The translations under genes and the position numbers were made by a program. A DNA stretch of 64,000 nt. It comes from Pseudomonas sp. N40(2020). GTDB lineage: Bacteria; Pseudomonadota; Gammaproteobacteria; Pseudomonadales; Pseudomonadaceae. The stretch spans positions 62,001 through 126,000 of the forward strand of contig NZ_JACSZV010000004.1 in the NCBI RefSeq assembly GCF_014472415.1, in the 5' to 3' direction. Under the pieces are notes generated by a model that made no database searches, was not told the origin of the DNA, and was given only the letters and a program-made list of their open reading frames with translations. Below are positions 53,583 to 62,807 of the stretch, piece by piece. How positions within the stretch are numbered: the stretch's first letter is position 1; the number at the start of each line of letters is the position of its first letter.

Positions 53583-54319
53583 CCGCCAGCGGTATGAATT
53601 ACTACAAGAAGTCGGCACGTGACGCGCAGTACGAGTTGATCGAGCGTTACGCGCCACTGGTAAAACGCATTGCCTATCACCTGCTGGCGCGATTGCCGGC
53701 GAGTGTGCAGGTCGAGGATCTGATCCAGGCCGGGATGATCGGTCTGCTCGAAGTCTCGACCAAATATGACGCCAGCAAAGGCGCCAGTTTCGAAACGTAC
53801 GCGGGCATTCGAATCCGCGGCGCGATGCTCGACGAAGTGCGCAAAGGGGACTGGGCGCCACGCTCGGTTCACCGCAACACCCGTATGGTCAGTGACGCGA
53901 TTCGCGCAATTGAAGCTAAAACCGGCCGTGATGCTAAAGATCACGAGGTTGCGGCCGAACTCCAATTGAGTCTCGACGATTACTACGGGATTTTGAATGA
54001 CACCCTGGGCAGCCGCTTGTTCAGTTTCGACGACCTGTTGCAGGACGGCGAACACGAAGGGCTGCACGAGGATGGCGCCAGTGCTCATCTTGAGCCGTCA
54101 CGCGATCTGGAAGATGAACGCTTCCAGGCAGCGCTGGCGGACGCGATTGCCAATTTGCCGGAGCGTGAGCGACTGGTGTTGGCGCTGTACTACGACGAAG
54201 AGCTGAACCTCAAGGAGATCGGTGAAGTCCTTGGCGTCAGTGAATCGCGGGTCAGCCAGTTACACAGCCAGTGCGCGGCCCGTTTGCGGGGGCGTTTGGG
54301 GGAGTGGCGAGCGCGCTGA
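53579..54319 (+). CDS. fliA: Flagellar sigma factor FliA (sigma-28)
   Basis: 246 residues of the sigma-70 family, group 3: region 2 ('LVKRIAYHLLARLPASVQVE', 'GASFETYAGIRIRGAMLDEV'), region 3, and region 4 ('LPERERLVLALYYDEELNLK', 'EIGEVLGVSESRVSQLHSQC'). It transcribes fliC from the sigma-28 site at 23381 and other late genes; FlgM (not in this window) holds it inactive until hook completion. It overlaps fleN by four bases. Confidence 0.98.
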   Translation: MTASGMNYYKKSARDAQYELIERYAPLVKRIAYHLLARLPASVQVEDLIQAGMIGLLEVSTKYDASKGASFETYAGIRIRGAMLDEVRKGDWAPRSVHRNTRMVSDAIRAIEAKTGRDAKDHEVAAELQLSLDDYYGILNDTLGSRLFSFDDLLQDGEHEGLHEDGASAHLEPSRDLEDERFQAALADAIANLPERERLVLALYYDEELNLKEIGEVLGVSESRVSQLHSQCAARLRGRLGEWRAR

Positions 54320-54321
54320 AG

Positions 54322-54339
54322 GCAGTGTGGGGACACTGC
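54322..54339. other. Hairpin directly after fliA
   Basis: GCAGTGT-GGGG-ACACTGC, 7 bp perfect, three bases after the fliA stop and without a T-tract. It may protect the 3' end or mark a weak, factor-dependent end of the flhA operon. Confidence 0.5.
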
Positions 54340-54363
54340 GAACGAGGCTGGTGCGGTGATAAA

Positions 54364-54379
54364 CGGCACCGGTCTTGCT
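54364..54379 (+). promoter_or_regulatory. Sigma-54 promoter candidate for the cheYZAB operon
   Basis: CGGCACC-GGTC-TTGCT matches the -24/-12 consensus with correct spacing and lies about 95 bases before the likely cheY start. Confidence 0.68.
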
Positions 54380-54473
54380 CTGTTGTGCTCCAGACAGTCT
54401 TCGAGTGCTGCGCCGATTGATTGAAGTGGCGCGTCCAGGTGCTGGGCGCGTTTAAGACTGCTTGGAGGTCGAA

Positions 54474-54857
54474 TTGAACAAAGACATGAAAATCCTCATC
54501 GTTGATGACTTCTCAACGATGCGGCGGATCATCAAGAACCTGCTGCGGGATCTTGGGTTCACCAACACCGTAGAGGCCGACGATGGCATTACCGCCATTC
54601 CGGTACTCAACAGCGGCAGCATCGACTTTCTGGTAACGGACTGGAACATGCCGGGCATGACCGGTATCGACCTGCTGCGTCACGTGCGTGCCGATGAAAA
54701 ACTCAAGCACCTGCCAGTGCTGATGGTGACCGCTGAAGCCAAGCGCGAGCAAATCATCGAGGCCGCTCAGGCCGGTGTGAATGGCTACGTGGTCAAACCT
54801 TTCACGGCTCAGGCGTTGAAAGACAAAATCGAGAAGATTTTCGAACGCATCGGCTGA
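54474..54857 (+). CDS. cheY: Chemotaxis response regulator CheY
   Basis: 127 residues from the TTG at 54474, which is well spaced from 'TTGGAGG'; the family normally begins at 'MKILIVDDFS' (ATG 54486, 123 residues), so either start gives a complete domain. Phospho-Asp56 lies in 'LVTDWNMPGMTG', the Thr of 'MVTAEA' and the Lys of 'YVVKPF' complete the active site. CheY-P binds FliM to change rotation. First gene of the chemotaxis block. Confidence 0.97.
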   Translation: MNKDMKILIVDDFSTMRRIIKNLLRDLGFTNTVEADDGITAIPVLNSGSIDFLVTDWNMPGMTGIDLLRHVRADEKLKHLPVLMVTAEAKREQIIEAAQAGVNGYVVKPFTAQALKDKIEKIFERIG

Positions 54858-54874
54858 TGACGCGCGGGGGAGCT

Positions 54875-55663
54875 ATGGAGCATAACGAATCTTCACAGGG
54901 CGATTTCGAATCGACCCTGAAAAAACACGCGGTCGAACTGGTCGAGAGCCTTGAAAAAGGCAGGTTCGGCGACGCTGTGCAACTGATCCATGAGCTCAAT
55001 CAGACCCGTGACCGCGGCCTGTATCAGGAAGTGGGCAAGCTCACACGCGAACTGCACAGTGCGATCGTCAACTTCCAGATCGATCCGCACATGCCGCAGG
55101 CCGAGGAAGTGTCGCAAATCACCGACGCCACCGAACGCCTGGGCTATGTGGTCAAGCTGACAGAAGCCGCGGCCAACCGCACCATGGATCTGGTGGAAAG
55201 CGCCACGCCGGTGGTCAATGGTCTGGCTGAAGAAGCCCAGGCCTTGAGTACCGATTGGGGGCGTTTCATGCGTCGTGAAGTCGGGGCTGAAGAGTTCCGC
55301 GAACTGGCGCGCCGGGTCGACGGTTTTCTGTCGCGCAGCAGCACGGACAACCGTGCGGTGTCGAGCAATCTGAACGACATCCTGCTGGCTCAGGATTATC
55401 AGGACCTTACCGGTCAAGTGATCAAGCGTGTGACCCAACTGGTCACCGAAGTCGAAAGCAATTTGCTCAAACTCGTCCTCATGGCCAGTCAGGTGGACCG
55501 CTTTGCGGGCATCGAACATGACCGTGCGGCGATGCTTGCAGAAAAAGATCCACAAAAACATCTCTCGCAGGGTGAAGGTCCGCAGATTCATGCCGATAAA
55601 CGAGAAGACGTTGTGTCCGGTCAGGACGATGTGGACGATTTGTTATCCAGCCTTGGATTCTAG
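54875..55663 (+). CDS. cheZ: CheY-P phosphatase CheZ
   Basis: 262 residues, the length of P. aeruginosa CheZ, when started at the ATG at 54875 behind 'CGGGGGAG'; an ATG at 54857 overlapping the cheY stop would add six residues. The long helical hairpin contains the catalytic region 'LNDILLAQDYQDLTGQVIKR' with the conserved Asp/Gln, and the C-terminal CheY-binding peptide 'DVDDLLSSLGF' ends the protein. Confidence 0.96.
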   Translation: MEHNESSQGDFESTLKKHAVELVESLEKGRFGDAVQLIHELNQTRDRGLYQEVGKLTRELHSAIVNFQIDPHMPQAEEVSQITDATERLGYVVKLTEAAANRTMDLVESATPVVNGLAEEAQALSTDWGRFMRREVGAEEFRELARRVDGFLSRSSTDNRAVSSNLNDILLAQDYQDLTGQVIKRVTQLVTEVESNLLKLVLMASQVDRFAGIEHDRAAMLAEKDPQKHLSQGEGPQIHADKREDVVSGQDDVDDLLSSLGF

Positions 55664-55717
55664 AGTTTTTGAATTTTAGGTTTTTTGGGTTTTTAGACCT
55701 GTAGGAGCACCCCATTA

Positions 55718-57985
55718 ATGAGCTTCGGCGCCGATGAAGAGATCCTTCAGGATTTCCTGGTTGAGGCCGGCGAGATTCTTGAGCAACTGTCCGAACAACT
55801 GGTCGAGCTGGAAAGCCGTCCGGATGACGCAGATCTGCTCAACGCAATTTTTCGCGGTTTTCACACTGTAAAAGGGGGCGCCGGCTTCCTTCAGCTCAAC
55901 GAGCTGGTGGAGTGCTGTCACATCGCCGAAAACGTGTTCGACATCCTGCGCAAGGGTGAGCGTCGCGTTGATGCAGAACTGATGGACGTTGTCCTCGAAG
56001 CACTGGACGCGGTGAACAGCATGTTCAGCGAAGTCCGTGAACGTGCCCCGATCACCGCTGCGACTCCGCAACTGCTGGCTGCACTGGCACGTCTGGCCGA
56101 GCCGCAAACGGCGGATGAAGCCCCGGCTTCGCCAGTGGCCGAGATGATCGAGGAACTGGTCGTCGAGGGCGATTCTGGTGACATCACCGATAACGAATTT
56201 GAACAGCTGCTGGACTCGCTGAACGCCGTCAAGGCCGAAGCCGAGGCCCCGGCCGCTGCTGCACCTGCGCAAACTGCCGATGCGGCAGCCAGCGATGAAA
56301 TCACCGATGCCGAGTTCGAGTCGTTGCTCGATCAACTGCACGGCAAAGGTCAGTTTGCAGCCGACGCGGTCACGCCAGCAGCGGCCAAACCTGCGGCACC
56401 TGCGGCGGGCGACAGTTCGGACATCACCGACGACGAATTCGAAGCACTGCTCGATCAGTTGCACGGCAAAGGCAACTTCGCCGTTGAAGCGCTGGAGTCG
56501 GCAATTGCTTCGGCACCTGCTGCGCCTGCCGCTCCGGTGGCTGCCGCTGCCGGCAGTGATCTGATCAGCGATCACGAGTTCGAATCGCTGCTCGACGAAT
56601 TGCACGGCAAAGGCAAGTTCACTGAAGTTGGCGCCGCTGCTGCAGGCTCCGCTTCGACAGTCGCCACGCCTGCCGCGAAGGCACCGGTCGCTGCTGCGCC
56701 GAAACCTGCCGCCAAGCCTGAGCCAAAAGCTGAAGCGCCAAAACCTGCGGCCGCTGCTGCACCGGCTCCGGCCCGTGCTCCGGCTGCACCGCCACCGGAA
56801 AAACCGGCGAGCGAAGCCGAGACCACCGTGCGGGTCGACACTGCACGTCTCGACGAAATCATGAACATGGTCGGCGAGTTGGTGCTGGTGCGTAACCGTC
56901 TGGTGCGCCTGGGTCTGAACAGCGGCGACGAAGCCATGCAAAAGGCCGTGTCGAACCTCGACGTGGTCACGGCTGACTTGCAGACCGCGGTGATGAAGAC
57001 GCGGATGCAGCCGATCAAGAAAGTCTTCGGGCGCTTCCCGCGTCTGGTTCGCGACCTCGCGCGTCAGCTCAAGAAAGAGATCAACCTGGAACTGGTCGGC
57101 GAAGAAACCGACCTCGACAAAAACCTTGTCGAGGCTCTGGCCGACCCGCTGGTCCACTTGGTGCGCAACGCCGTCGACCACGGTATCGAGTCGCCGGAAG
57201 AACGTGAAGCATCGGGCAAGGCCCGTGGTGGTCGCGTGGTACTGGCAGCCGAGCAGGAAGGCGACCACATCCTGCTGTCGATCTCCGATGACGGCAAAGG
57301 CATGGACCCGAACGTCCTGCGTGCGATCGCGGTAAAACGCGGCGTGATGGACAAGGACGCGGCCGATCGCCTGAGCGACACCGAGTGCTACAACCTGATT
57401 TTCGCTCCGGGCTTCTCGACCAAGACCGAGATCTCCGACGTGTCCGGCCGCGGTGTCGGCATGGACGTGGTGAAGACCAAGATTTCCCAGCTCAATGGTT
57501 CGATCAACATCTACTCGACCAAGGGCCAGGGCTCGAAGATCGTCATCAAGGTGCCGCTGACCTTGGCGATCATGCCAACCCTGATGGTGATGCTCGGCAA
57601 TCAGGCGTTCGCGTTCCCGCTGGTCAACGTCAACGAAATCTTCCACCTCGATCTGTCGACCACCAACGTCGTGGACGGTCAGGAAGTGGTGATCGTGCGG
57701 GACAAGGCATTGCCATTGTTCTACCTCAAGCGCTGGCTGGTCAGCTCCGCCGCTCACGAAGAGCAGCGCGAGGGCCATGTGGTGATCCTTTCGGTGGGCA
57801 CGCAGCGGATCGGCTTCGTCGTCGATCAACTGGTTGGCCAGGAAGAAGTGGTCATCAAGCCATTGGGCAAAATGCTGCAAGGGACTCCGGGCATGTCCGG
57901 CGCCACCATCACCGGTGACGGCCGCATTGCACTGATTCTCGATGTTCCAAGCATGCTCAAGCGTTACGCCGCACGGCGTATTTGA
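55718..57985 (+). CDS. cheA: Chemotaxis histidine kinase CheA
   Basis: 755 residues. The P1 Hpt domain has phospho-His49 in '[12 protein letters not shown]'. The usual P2 region is replaced by four short repeats around 'DxITDxEFExLLDxLHGKG' (residues about 154, 193, 235 and 281) in an Ala/Pro-rich linker. From about residue 370 come P3 ('[17 protein letters not shown]'), the P4 kinase ('[14 protein letters not shown]', 'ISDDGKGMD', 'GRGVGMDVV') and the CheW-like P5. It phosphorylates CheY and CheB under receptor control. Confidence 0.97.
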   Translation: MSFGADEEILQDFLVEAGEILEQLSEQLVELESRPDDADLLNAIFRGFHTVKGGAGFLQLNELVECCHIAENVFDILRKGERRVDAELMDVVLEALDAVNSMFSEVRERAPITAATPQLLAALARLAEPQTADEAPASPVAEMIEELVVEGDSGDITDNEFEQLLDSLNAVKAEAEAPAAAAPAQTADAAASDEITDAEFESLLDQLHGKGQFAADAVTPAAAKPAAPAAGDSSDITDDEFEALLDQLHGKGNFAVEALESAIASAPAAPAAPVAAAAGSDLISDHEFESLLDELHGKGKFTEVGAAAAGSASTVATPAAKAPVAAAPKPAAKPEPKAEAPKPAAAAAPAPARAPAAPPPEKPASEAETTVRVDTARLDEIMNMVGELVLVRNRLVRLGLNSGDEAMQKAVSNLDVVTADLQTAVMKTRMQPIKKVFGRFPRLVRDLARQLKKEINLELVGEETDLDKNLVEALADPLVHLVRNAVDHGIESPEEREASGKARGGRVVLAAEQEGDHILLSISDDGKGMDPNVLRAIAVKRGVMDKDAADRLSDTECYNLIFAPGFSTKTEISDVSGRGVGMDVVKTKISQLNGSINIYSTKGQGSKIVIKVPLTLAIMPTLMVMLGNQAFAFPLVNVNEIFHLDLSTTNVVDGQEVVIVRDKALPLFYLKRWLVSSAAHEEQREGHVVILSVGTQRIGFVVDQLVGQEEVVIKPLGKMLQGTPGMSGATITGDGRIALILDVPSMLKRYAARRI

Positions 57986-57995
57986 ATCCGGGGCG

Positions 57996-58015
57996 GCGGG
58001 GCGACGACGCCCCGC
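57996..58015. other. GC hairpin between cheA and cheB
   Basis: GCGGGGCG-ACGA-CGCCCCGC, 8 bp perfect, no T-tract, 20 bases before cheB. It could set relative cheA and cheB output through mRNA stability or pausing. Confidence 0.55.
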
Positions 58016-58034
58016 TGCACCTAATGGAGTGTTT

Positions 58035-59171
58035 ATGGCAGTCAAAGTCCTGGTGGTGGACGATTCGGGTTTTTTCCGCCGCCGCGTCTCGGAAATTCTT
58101 TCAGCGGATCCGAGCATCCAGGTTGTCGGCACGGCAACCAACGGTAAAGAGGCGATCGATCAGGCCATGGCCCTCAAGCCGGACGTGATCACCATGGACT
58201 ACGAGATGCCAATGATGGACGGCATCACGGCAGTGCGGCACATCATGCAGCGCTGCCCGACCCCGGTGTTGATGTTCTCCTCGCTGACCCACGAAGGCGC
58301 CCGGGTAACCCTGGATGCGCTGGACGCCGGCGCGGTGGATTTCCTGCCGAAGAATTTCGAAGACATCTCCCGTAACCCGGAGAAGGTCAAGCAACTACTG
58401 TGCGAGAAGGTTCACAGCATCTCGCGCAGTAACCGTCGTTTCAGCGCTTACAGCGCGCCAGCCCCGACCGCAGCGCCTGCACCTGCGGCAGCTCCGGCTG
58501 CGTCGAGTTACAGCAGCCACAGCACTGCTGCTCCGGCACGTCCGGCACCCGCGCCTGTTCCTGCTCGCGCATCGGCTGCCAGCGCTTCGTCGCCGGCACC
58601 GAAACGCAAGGCCTACAAACTGGTTGCCATCGGCACGTCGACTGGCGGCCCGGTTGCCCTGCAACGAGTATTGACTCAGTTGCCGGCGAACTTCCCGGCA
58701 CCGATCGTGCTGATCCAGCACATGCCAGCGGCGTTCACCAAGGCTTTCGCCGAGCGTCTGGACAAGCTCTGCCGCATCAGCGTCAAGGAAGCCGAGGATG
58801 GCGACATCCTGCGTCCGGGCCTGGCGCTGCTGGCTCCGGGTGGCAAGCAGATGATGATCGACGGCCGTGGTGCGGTGAAAATCCTCCCGGGCGATGAGCG
58901 TCTGAACTACAAGCCGTGCGTGGACATTACTTTCGGTTCCGCCGCGAAATCCTACGGTGACAAAGTTCTGGCGGTCGTACTGACCGGCATGGGCGCCGAC
59001 GGCCGCGAAGGCGCGCGTCTGCTCAAGCAGGGCGGTAGCTCGGTGTGGGCGCAAGATGAGGCAAGCTGCGTGATCTATGGCATGCCGATGGCCATCGTCA
59101 AAGCCGACCTCGCTGATGCGGTGTACGGTCTGGACGATATCGGCAAGCACATCGTCGAGGCCTGTATCTGA
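58035..59171 (+). CDS. cheB: Chemoreceptor methylesterase CheB
   Basis: 378 residues. The receiver domain has phospho-Asp55 ('[12 protein letters not shown]'), and a long Ala/Pro/Ser linker spans about 140-195. The esterase domain has the catalytic Ser in '[11 protein letters not shown]', His in '[10 protein letters not shown]' and Asp in '[12 protein letters not shown]'. It demethylates or deamidates receptors for adaptation. No cheR lies here. The ATG follows 'TAATGGAG'; its stop overlaps motC. Confidence 0.97.
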   Translation: MAVKVLVVDDSGFFRRRVSEILSADPSIQVVGTATNGKEAIDQAMALKPDVITMDYEMPMMDGITAVRHIMQRCPTPVLMFSSLTHEGARVTLDALDAGAVDFLPKNFEDISRNPEKVKQLLCEKVHSISRSNRRFSAYSAPAPTAAPAPAAAPAASSYSSHSTAAPARPAPAPVPARASAASASSPAPKRKAYKLVAIGTSTGGPVALQRVLTQLPANFPAPIVLIQHMPAAFTKAFAERLDKLCRISVKEAEDGDILRPGLALLAPGGKQMMIDGRGAVKILPGDERLNYKPCVDITFGSAAKSYGDKVLAVVLTGMGADGREGARLLKQGGSSVWAQDEASCVIYGMPMAIVKADLADAVYGLDDIGKHIVEACI

Positions 59172-59911
59172 TGGATGTTCTAAGCCTTATCGGCATCATC
59201 ATGGCGTTCGTCGCCATCATCGGCGGCAACTACCTTGAAGGTGGTCACCTCGGTGCGCTGGCCAACGGCCCGGCGGCGCTGATCGTAGTGGGCGGCACCA
59301 TCGGTGCTGCGCTGTTGCAATCACCGATGAGCGCGTTCAAACGCGCCATGCAGATCCTCGCCTGGATCTTCTTTCCGCCGCGTGTGGATCTGGCCGGCGG
59401 CATCGACCGCGTGGTCAACTGGAGTCTCACCGCACGCAAGGAAGGCCTGCTGGGTCTGGAAGGGGTGGCCGATGCCGAACCCGACAGCTACTCGCGCAAA
59501 GGTCTGCAACTGCTGGTCGACGGCGCCGAGCCGGAAGCGATCCGCAGCATCCTTGAAGTGGATTTCTACACCCAGGAAGCCCGCGACATCGAAGCGGCCA
59601 AGGTCTTTGAAAGCATGGGCGGCTACGCGCCGACCATCGGCATCATCGGCGCGGTGATGGGCCTGATCCACGTGATGGGCAACCTTGCCGACCCGACGCA
59701 ACTGGGTAGCGGCATCGCCGTGGCATTCGTCGCGACCATTTACGGCGTGGCCAGTGCCAACCTGATCCTGCTACCGGTGGCGGCCAAGTTGAAGTCAATC
59801 GCGTTGCGGCAGTCGCGTTATCGCGAAATGTTGTTGGAAGGCATTCTGTCGATCGCCGAAGGTGAAAACCCACGCTCCATCGAGTTGAAGCTGCAAGGCT
59901 TCATGGACTAA
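59171..59911 (+). CDS. motC: Flagellar stator protein MotC (MotA family)
   Basis: 246 residues with four membrane helices ('IIMAFVAIIGGNYLEGG', 'AALIVVGGTIGAALL', 'IGIIGAVMGLIHVMGNL', 'GIAVAFVATIYGVASANLIL'). It forms the second Pseudomonas stator with MotD; motAB is elsewhere. It overlaps cheB by one base. Confidence 0.96.
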   Translation: MDVLSLIGIIMAFVAIIGGNYLEGGHLGALANGPAALIVVGGTIGAALLQSPMSAFKRAMQILAWIFFPPRVDLAGGIDRVVNWSLTARKEGLLGLEGVADAEPDSYSRKGLQLLVDGAEPEAIRSILEVDFYTQEARDIEAAKVFESMGGYAPTIGIIGAVMGLIHVMGNLADPTQLGSGIAVAFVATIYGVASANLILLPVAAKLKSIALRQSRYREMLLEGILSIAEGENPRSIELKLQGFMD

Positions 59912-59923
59912 GGGAATAACCTC

Positions 59924-60814
59924 ATGGCTCGTCGCAGACATCAGGAAGAACACGTCAACCACGAGCGCTGGCTCGTTTCCTACGCGGACTTCATTACCTT
60001 GCTGTTCGCGTTCTTCGTGGTGATGTACTCGATTTCGTCGATCAACGAAGGCAAGTACAAGGAAATTTCCGAAGCGCTGGTCGGGGTCTTCAAGGATTCC
60101 GACCGCGCGCTCAAACCGATCCCGATTGGCGACGAACGACCGAAGACCGTGACCCCGGCCAAGCCGCTGGTCAAGGACGCCGAGCAGATCGACGCCGGTA
60201 TCGCCGGTGCCAGCGATCCGCTGAAAAGCATTGCCGACGATATCAGCGCGGCGTTCGGCGACCTGATCAGCTCCAACCAGATGACCGTGCGCGGCAACGA
60301 GTTGTGGGTCGAGATCGAACTCAACTCCAGCCTGTTGTTCGGCAGCGGCGATGCCATGCCGAGCGACATTGCGTTCAACATCATCGACAAGGTTGCGGCG
60401 ATCCTCAAGCCGTTCGACAACCCGATCCACGTCGAAGGTTTTACCGACGATCAACCGATCCGCACCGCGCAGTACCCGACCAACTGGGAGCTGTCCTCGG
60501 CGCGCTCGGCAAGCATCGTGCGCATGCTGGCGATGCAGGGTGTGAATCCCGGCCGTCTGGCTTCGGTGGGTTACGGTGAGTTCCAGCCAGTGGCCAACAA
60601 TGCCACCGCCGAAGGTCGCGGGAAAAACCGTCGTGTGGTGTTGGTGGTGTCGCGCAATCTCGATGTACGCCGCAGCCTCACAGGCACCGGAACCGCCAAC
60701 GCGCAACCGGATGCCGCACTGAAGCGCGCTGGCACACAAACTGCACCGACCCCGGTCAAGACGCCGGGACGCGAGAGTGCCGTCAATTCTCCGTCGCCCG
60801 CATTAATACGCTGA
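59924..60814 (+). CDS. motD: Flagellar stator protein MotD (MotB family)
   Basis: 296 residues. The proton-binding Asp22 lies in 'SYADFITLLFAFFVVMY' of the single membrane helix; the OmpA-like peptidoglycan-binding domain covers about 120-245 ('IHVEGFTDDQPIRTAQYPTN', 'ELSSARSASIVRMLAMQG', 'GRGKNRRVVLVVS'). A Pro/Thr-rich tail follows. The partner is MotC, twelve bases upstream. Confidence 0.96.
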   Translation: MARRRHQEEHVNHERWLVSYADFITLLFAFFVVMYSISSINEGKYKEISEALVGVFKDSDRALKPIPIGDERPKTVTPAKPLVKDAEQIDAGIAGASDPLKSIADDISAAFGDLISSNQMTVRGNELWVEIELNSSLLFGSGDAMPSDIAFNIIDKVAAILKPFDNPIHVEGFTDDQPIRTAQYPTNWELSSARSASIVRMLAMQGVNPGRLASVGYGEFQPVANNATAEGRGKNRRVVLVVSRNLDVRRSLTGTGTANAQPDAALKRAGTQTAPTPVKTPGRESAVNSPSPALIR

Positions 60815-60857
60815 GCCATGTCTCGGTCGAGCATCTCGGCCGGGAGGAAAGAAACGA

Positions 60858-61646
60858 ATGAGAGTCTGGGCAGTCGCCAATCAAAAGGGTGGTGTTGGTA
60901 AAACCACATCTTCCATCGCTTTAGCCGGTTTGCTGGCAGAGGCGGGCAAGCGCGTGGTTGTGGTCGATCTCGACCCGCACGGCTCGATGACCAGCTATTT
61001 CGGTTACGACCCCGACAGCCTGGAACACAGCAACTACGACCTGTTTCTGCACAAGGGCACCGTGCCGCAAGGCCTCCCGGGGCAACTGTTGCTGTCGACC
61101 AGTGATGAACGCATTTCCCTGTTGCCGTCCAGCACCGCGCTGGCCACCCTCGAGCGTCAGTCGCCGGGGCAGAGTGGTCTGGGCCTGGTGATCGCCAAGA
61201 GTCTGGCGCAGCTGTGGCAGGACTTCGATTACGCCGTTATCGACAGCCCGCCGTTGCTTGGCGTGCTGATGGTCAACGCCCTCGCGGCGAGTCAGCAACT
61301 GGTGATCCCGGTGCAGACCGAACACCTGGCCGTCAAAGGCCTGGAGCGCATGGTCAACACCCTGGCGATGATCAACCGCTCGCGCAAACAGGCGCTGCCT
61401 TTCAGCATTGTGCCGACGTTGTTCGACCGCCGTACTCAGGCATCGCTGGGCACCTTGCGTGTGTTGCGCGACAAATTCCCGGACGAGATCTGGCAGGGTT
61501 ACATCCCGGTCGATACTCGTCTGCGCGACGCCAGCCGCGCCGGTGTCACGCCTTCGCAATTCGACGGCAAGAGCCGTGGTGTGCTGGCTTACCGTGCGCT
61601 GCTCAAACATCTGTTGGCGCAACAACTTGTTCCGCAGGTGGCTTGA
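60858..61646 (+). CDS. parC: ParA-like polar chemotaxis ATPase ParC
   Basis: 262 residues. ParA-type Walker motifs 'NQKGGVGKTTSSIALAGLLA', 'VVVVDLDPHGSMTSYFG' and 'YAVIDSPPLLGVLMVNALAA'. In Vibrio and P. aeruginosa the ParA homologue in this position (ParC) places chemosensory arrays at the cell pole with ParP. No parB partner is present, which supports a localisation rather than a DNA-partition role. The ATG follows 'GGGAGGAAAGAAACG'. Confidence 0.9.
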   Translation: MRVWAVANQKGGVGKTTSSIALAGLLAEAGKRVVVVDLDPHGSMTSYFGYDPDSLEHSNYDLFLHKGTVPQGLPGQLLLSTSDERISLLPSSTALATLERQSPGQSGLGLVIAKSLAQLWQDFDYAVIDSPPLLGVLMVNALAASQQLVIPVQTEHLAVKGLERMVNTLAMINRSRKQALPFSIVPTLFDRRTQASLGTLRVLRDKFPDEIWQGYIPVDTRLRDASRAGVTPSQFDGKSRGVLAYRALLKHLLAQQLVPQVA

Positions 61647-61661
61647 AATGATTTTGACCTC

Positions 61662-61755
61662 TGTAGGAGCTGCCGCAGGCTGCGATCTTTTGATCTGGCT
61701 TGGCGGTGCTCCTGAAAAGATCAAAAGATCGCAGCGTTCCGCAGCTCCTACAGGG
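61662..61755. repeat. Inverted repeat pair carrying the parP ribosome site
   Basis: The left arm begins CTGTAGGAGCTGCCGCAGG and ends CTGCGATCTTTTGATC; the right arm is its imperfect reverse complement, ending CGCAGCTCCTACAGG. The final 'CAGGGAG' lies seven bases before the parP ATG and is the only evident Shine-Dalgarno. Confidence 0.88.
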
Positions 61756-61763
61756 AGTTGTGT

Positions 61764-62717
61764 ATGAATCGGCCGCTGAAATCGACGTCGAAGCCGCAGT
61801 TGGCGTTGCAGTCTTATCTGGACAGTTTGTTGGAGGAGATTCCCGACGAATTGCCGGCGCAGATTGCGGCAAAGCCTGAGGTGATTGAAAGCGCTGAAGC
61901 GCTGGATGAATTCCAGGCTGCCGTGCTGGAAGAGCAGGCGCGTGATGCACAGAAAGCCGCCAAACCTGTCACGCCGGTTGCCGCGCCTGCGATGGCGCCA
62001 GTTGCCAAAGCGCCGGTGGCGTTGATCGAAGAAGCCGAACCGGTTCGCGCATCGGTCTCGACATTGGCACCGCTGCTGCAAACTCAGTTGCTGAAGACCA
62101 CACCGGAACCGGCAGTGGTCGAGCCTGCGCCAGTCGTGCCCGCACCCGTCGAACAGACGCTGGTGCCGCCACTGGTGGAAGTGCATCTGCCGCCGAGCAA
62201 CACGCCGCCGCCGGTGGAAACCGACGGCCGTCCGGCCTGGGCCTCCGAAGCGTTCGAATGTTTGCTATTCGACGTTGCCGGTCTGACCCTTGCGGTGCCG
62301 CTGGTGTGCCTCGGCTCGATCTATTCACTGGCCGGTCACGAGCTGACACCGCTGTTCGGTCAGCCGGAATGGTTCCTCGGGATTCTGCCGAGCCAGGCCG
62401 GCAACCTGAAGGTGTTGGACACCGCGCGTTGGGTCATGCCGGATCGTTATCGTGATGACTTCCGTCAGGGTTTGCAGTACGTGATTTCGGTACAAGGTTA
62501 CGAGTGGGGCCTGGCGGTGCATCAGGTCAGCCGTTCGTTGCGTCTTGATCCGAATGAAATCAAATGGAGAAGTCACCGGGGTCAGCGGCCATGGCTCGCC
62601 GGCACCGTGATTGAGCACATGTGTGCATTGCTGGACGTTTCCGCACTGGCCGAGTTGATCGCCAGCGGTGGGGCAAAGCACTTGGGCGGCAGCAAGCCGC
62701 TACATAAACCGACATAG
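61764..62717 (+). CDS. parP: CheW-like array protein ParP
   Basis: 317 residues. The N-terminal half is an Ala/Pro/Val-rich linker; 'LALQSYLDSLLEEIP' near the start could be a binding peptide. The C-terminal CheW-like (AIF) domain starts at about 170 ('FECLLFDVAGLTLAVPLVCL', 'LGILPSQAGNLKVLDTARWV'). ParP links ParC to CheA and receptor arrays. The ATG is chosen over a TTG two codons upstream because of spacing from 'AGGGAG', which belongs to a repeat. Confidence 0.88.
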   Translation: MNRPLKSTSKPQLALQSYLDSLLEEIPDELPAQIAAKPEVIESAEALDEFQAAVLEEQARDAQKAAKPVTPVAAPAMAPVAKAPVALIEEAEPVRASVSTLAPLLQTQLLKTTPEPAVVEPAPVVPAPVEQTLVPPLVEVHLPPSNTPPPVETDGRPAWASEAFECLLFDVAGLTLAVPLVCLGSIYSLAGHELTPLFGQPEWFLGILPSQAGNLKVLDTARWVMPDRYRDDFRQGLQYVISVQGYEWGLAVHQVSRSLRLDPNEIKWRSHRGQRPWLAGTVIEHMCALLDVSALAELIASGGAKHLGGSKPLHKPT

Positions 62718-62773
62718 CAGCCGACATAACAATCAGGCGACGGCATTGTTGAATGCCGCCACACAGAACACAC

Positions 62774-62793
62774 ACCGCTCAGTGCGGTTTTTT
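62774..62793 (+). terminator. Small terminator between parP and cheW
   Basis: An ACCGC-TCAGT-GCGGT stem followed by six T ends 14 bases before cheW. It probably attenuates rather than fully separates transcription. Confidence 0.65.
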
Positions 62794-62807
62794 CGAGGGG
62801 TCAGGGT

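Noticed and set aside
54462..54473. TTG at 54462 as the cheY start
   Set aside because: It lies within the Shine-Dalgarno itself; the TTG at 54474 or the ATG at 54486 is more plausible.
55715..58141. Very long open frame on the minus strand opposite cheA
   Set aside because: Mirror of codon bias in a GC-rich gene; no ribosome site, and low-complexity protein without family features. Similar antisense frames opposite fliF (31854-33770) and many other genes were dropped for the same reason.
62705..62730. TAAA and GCCGACATAA near the end of parP as a sigma-28 promoter for cheW
   Set aside because: Spacing between the boxes is far too short and the -10 has a two-base insertion.
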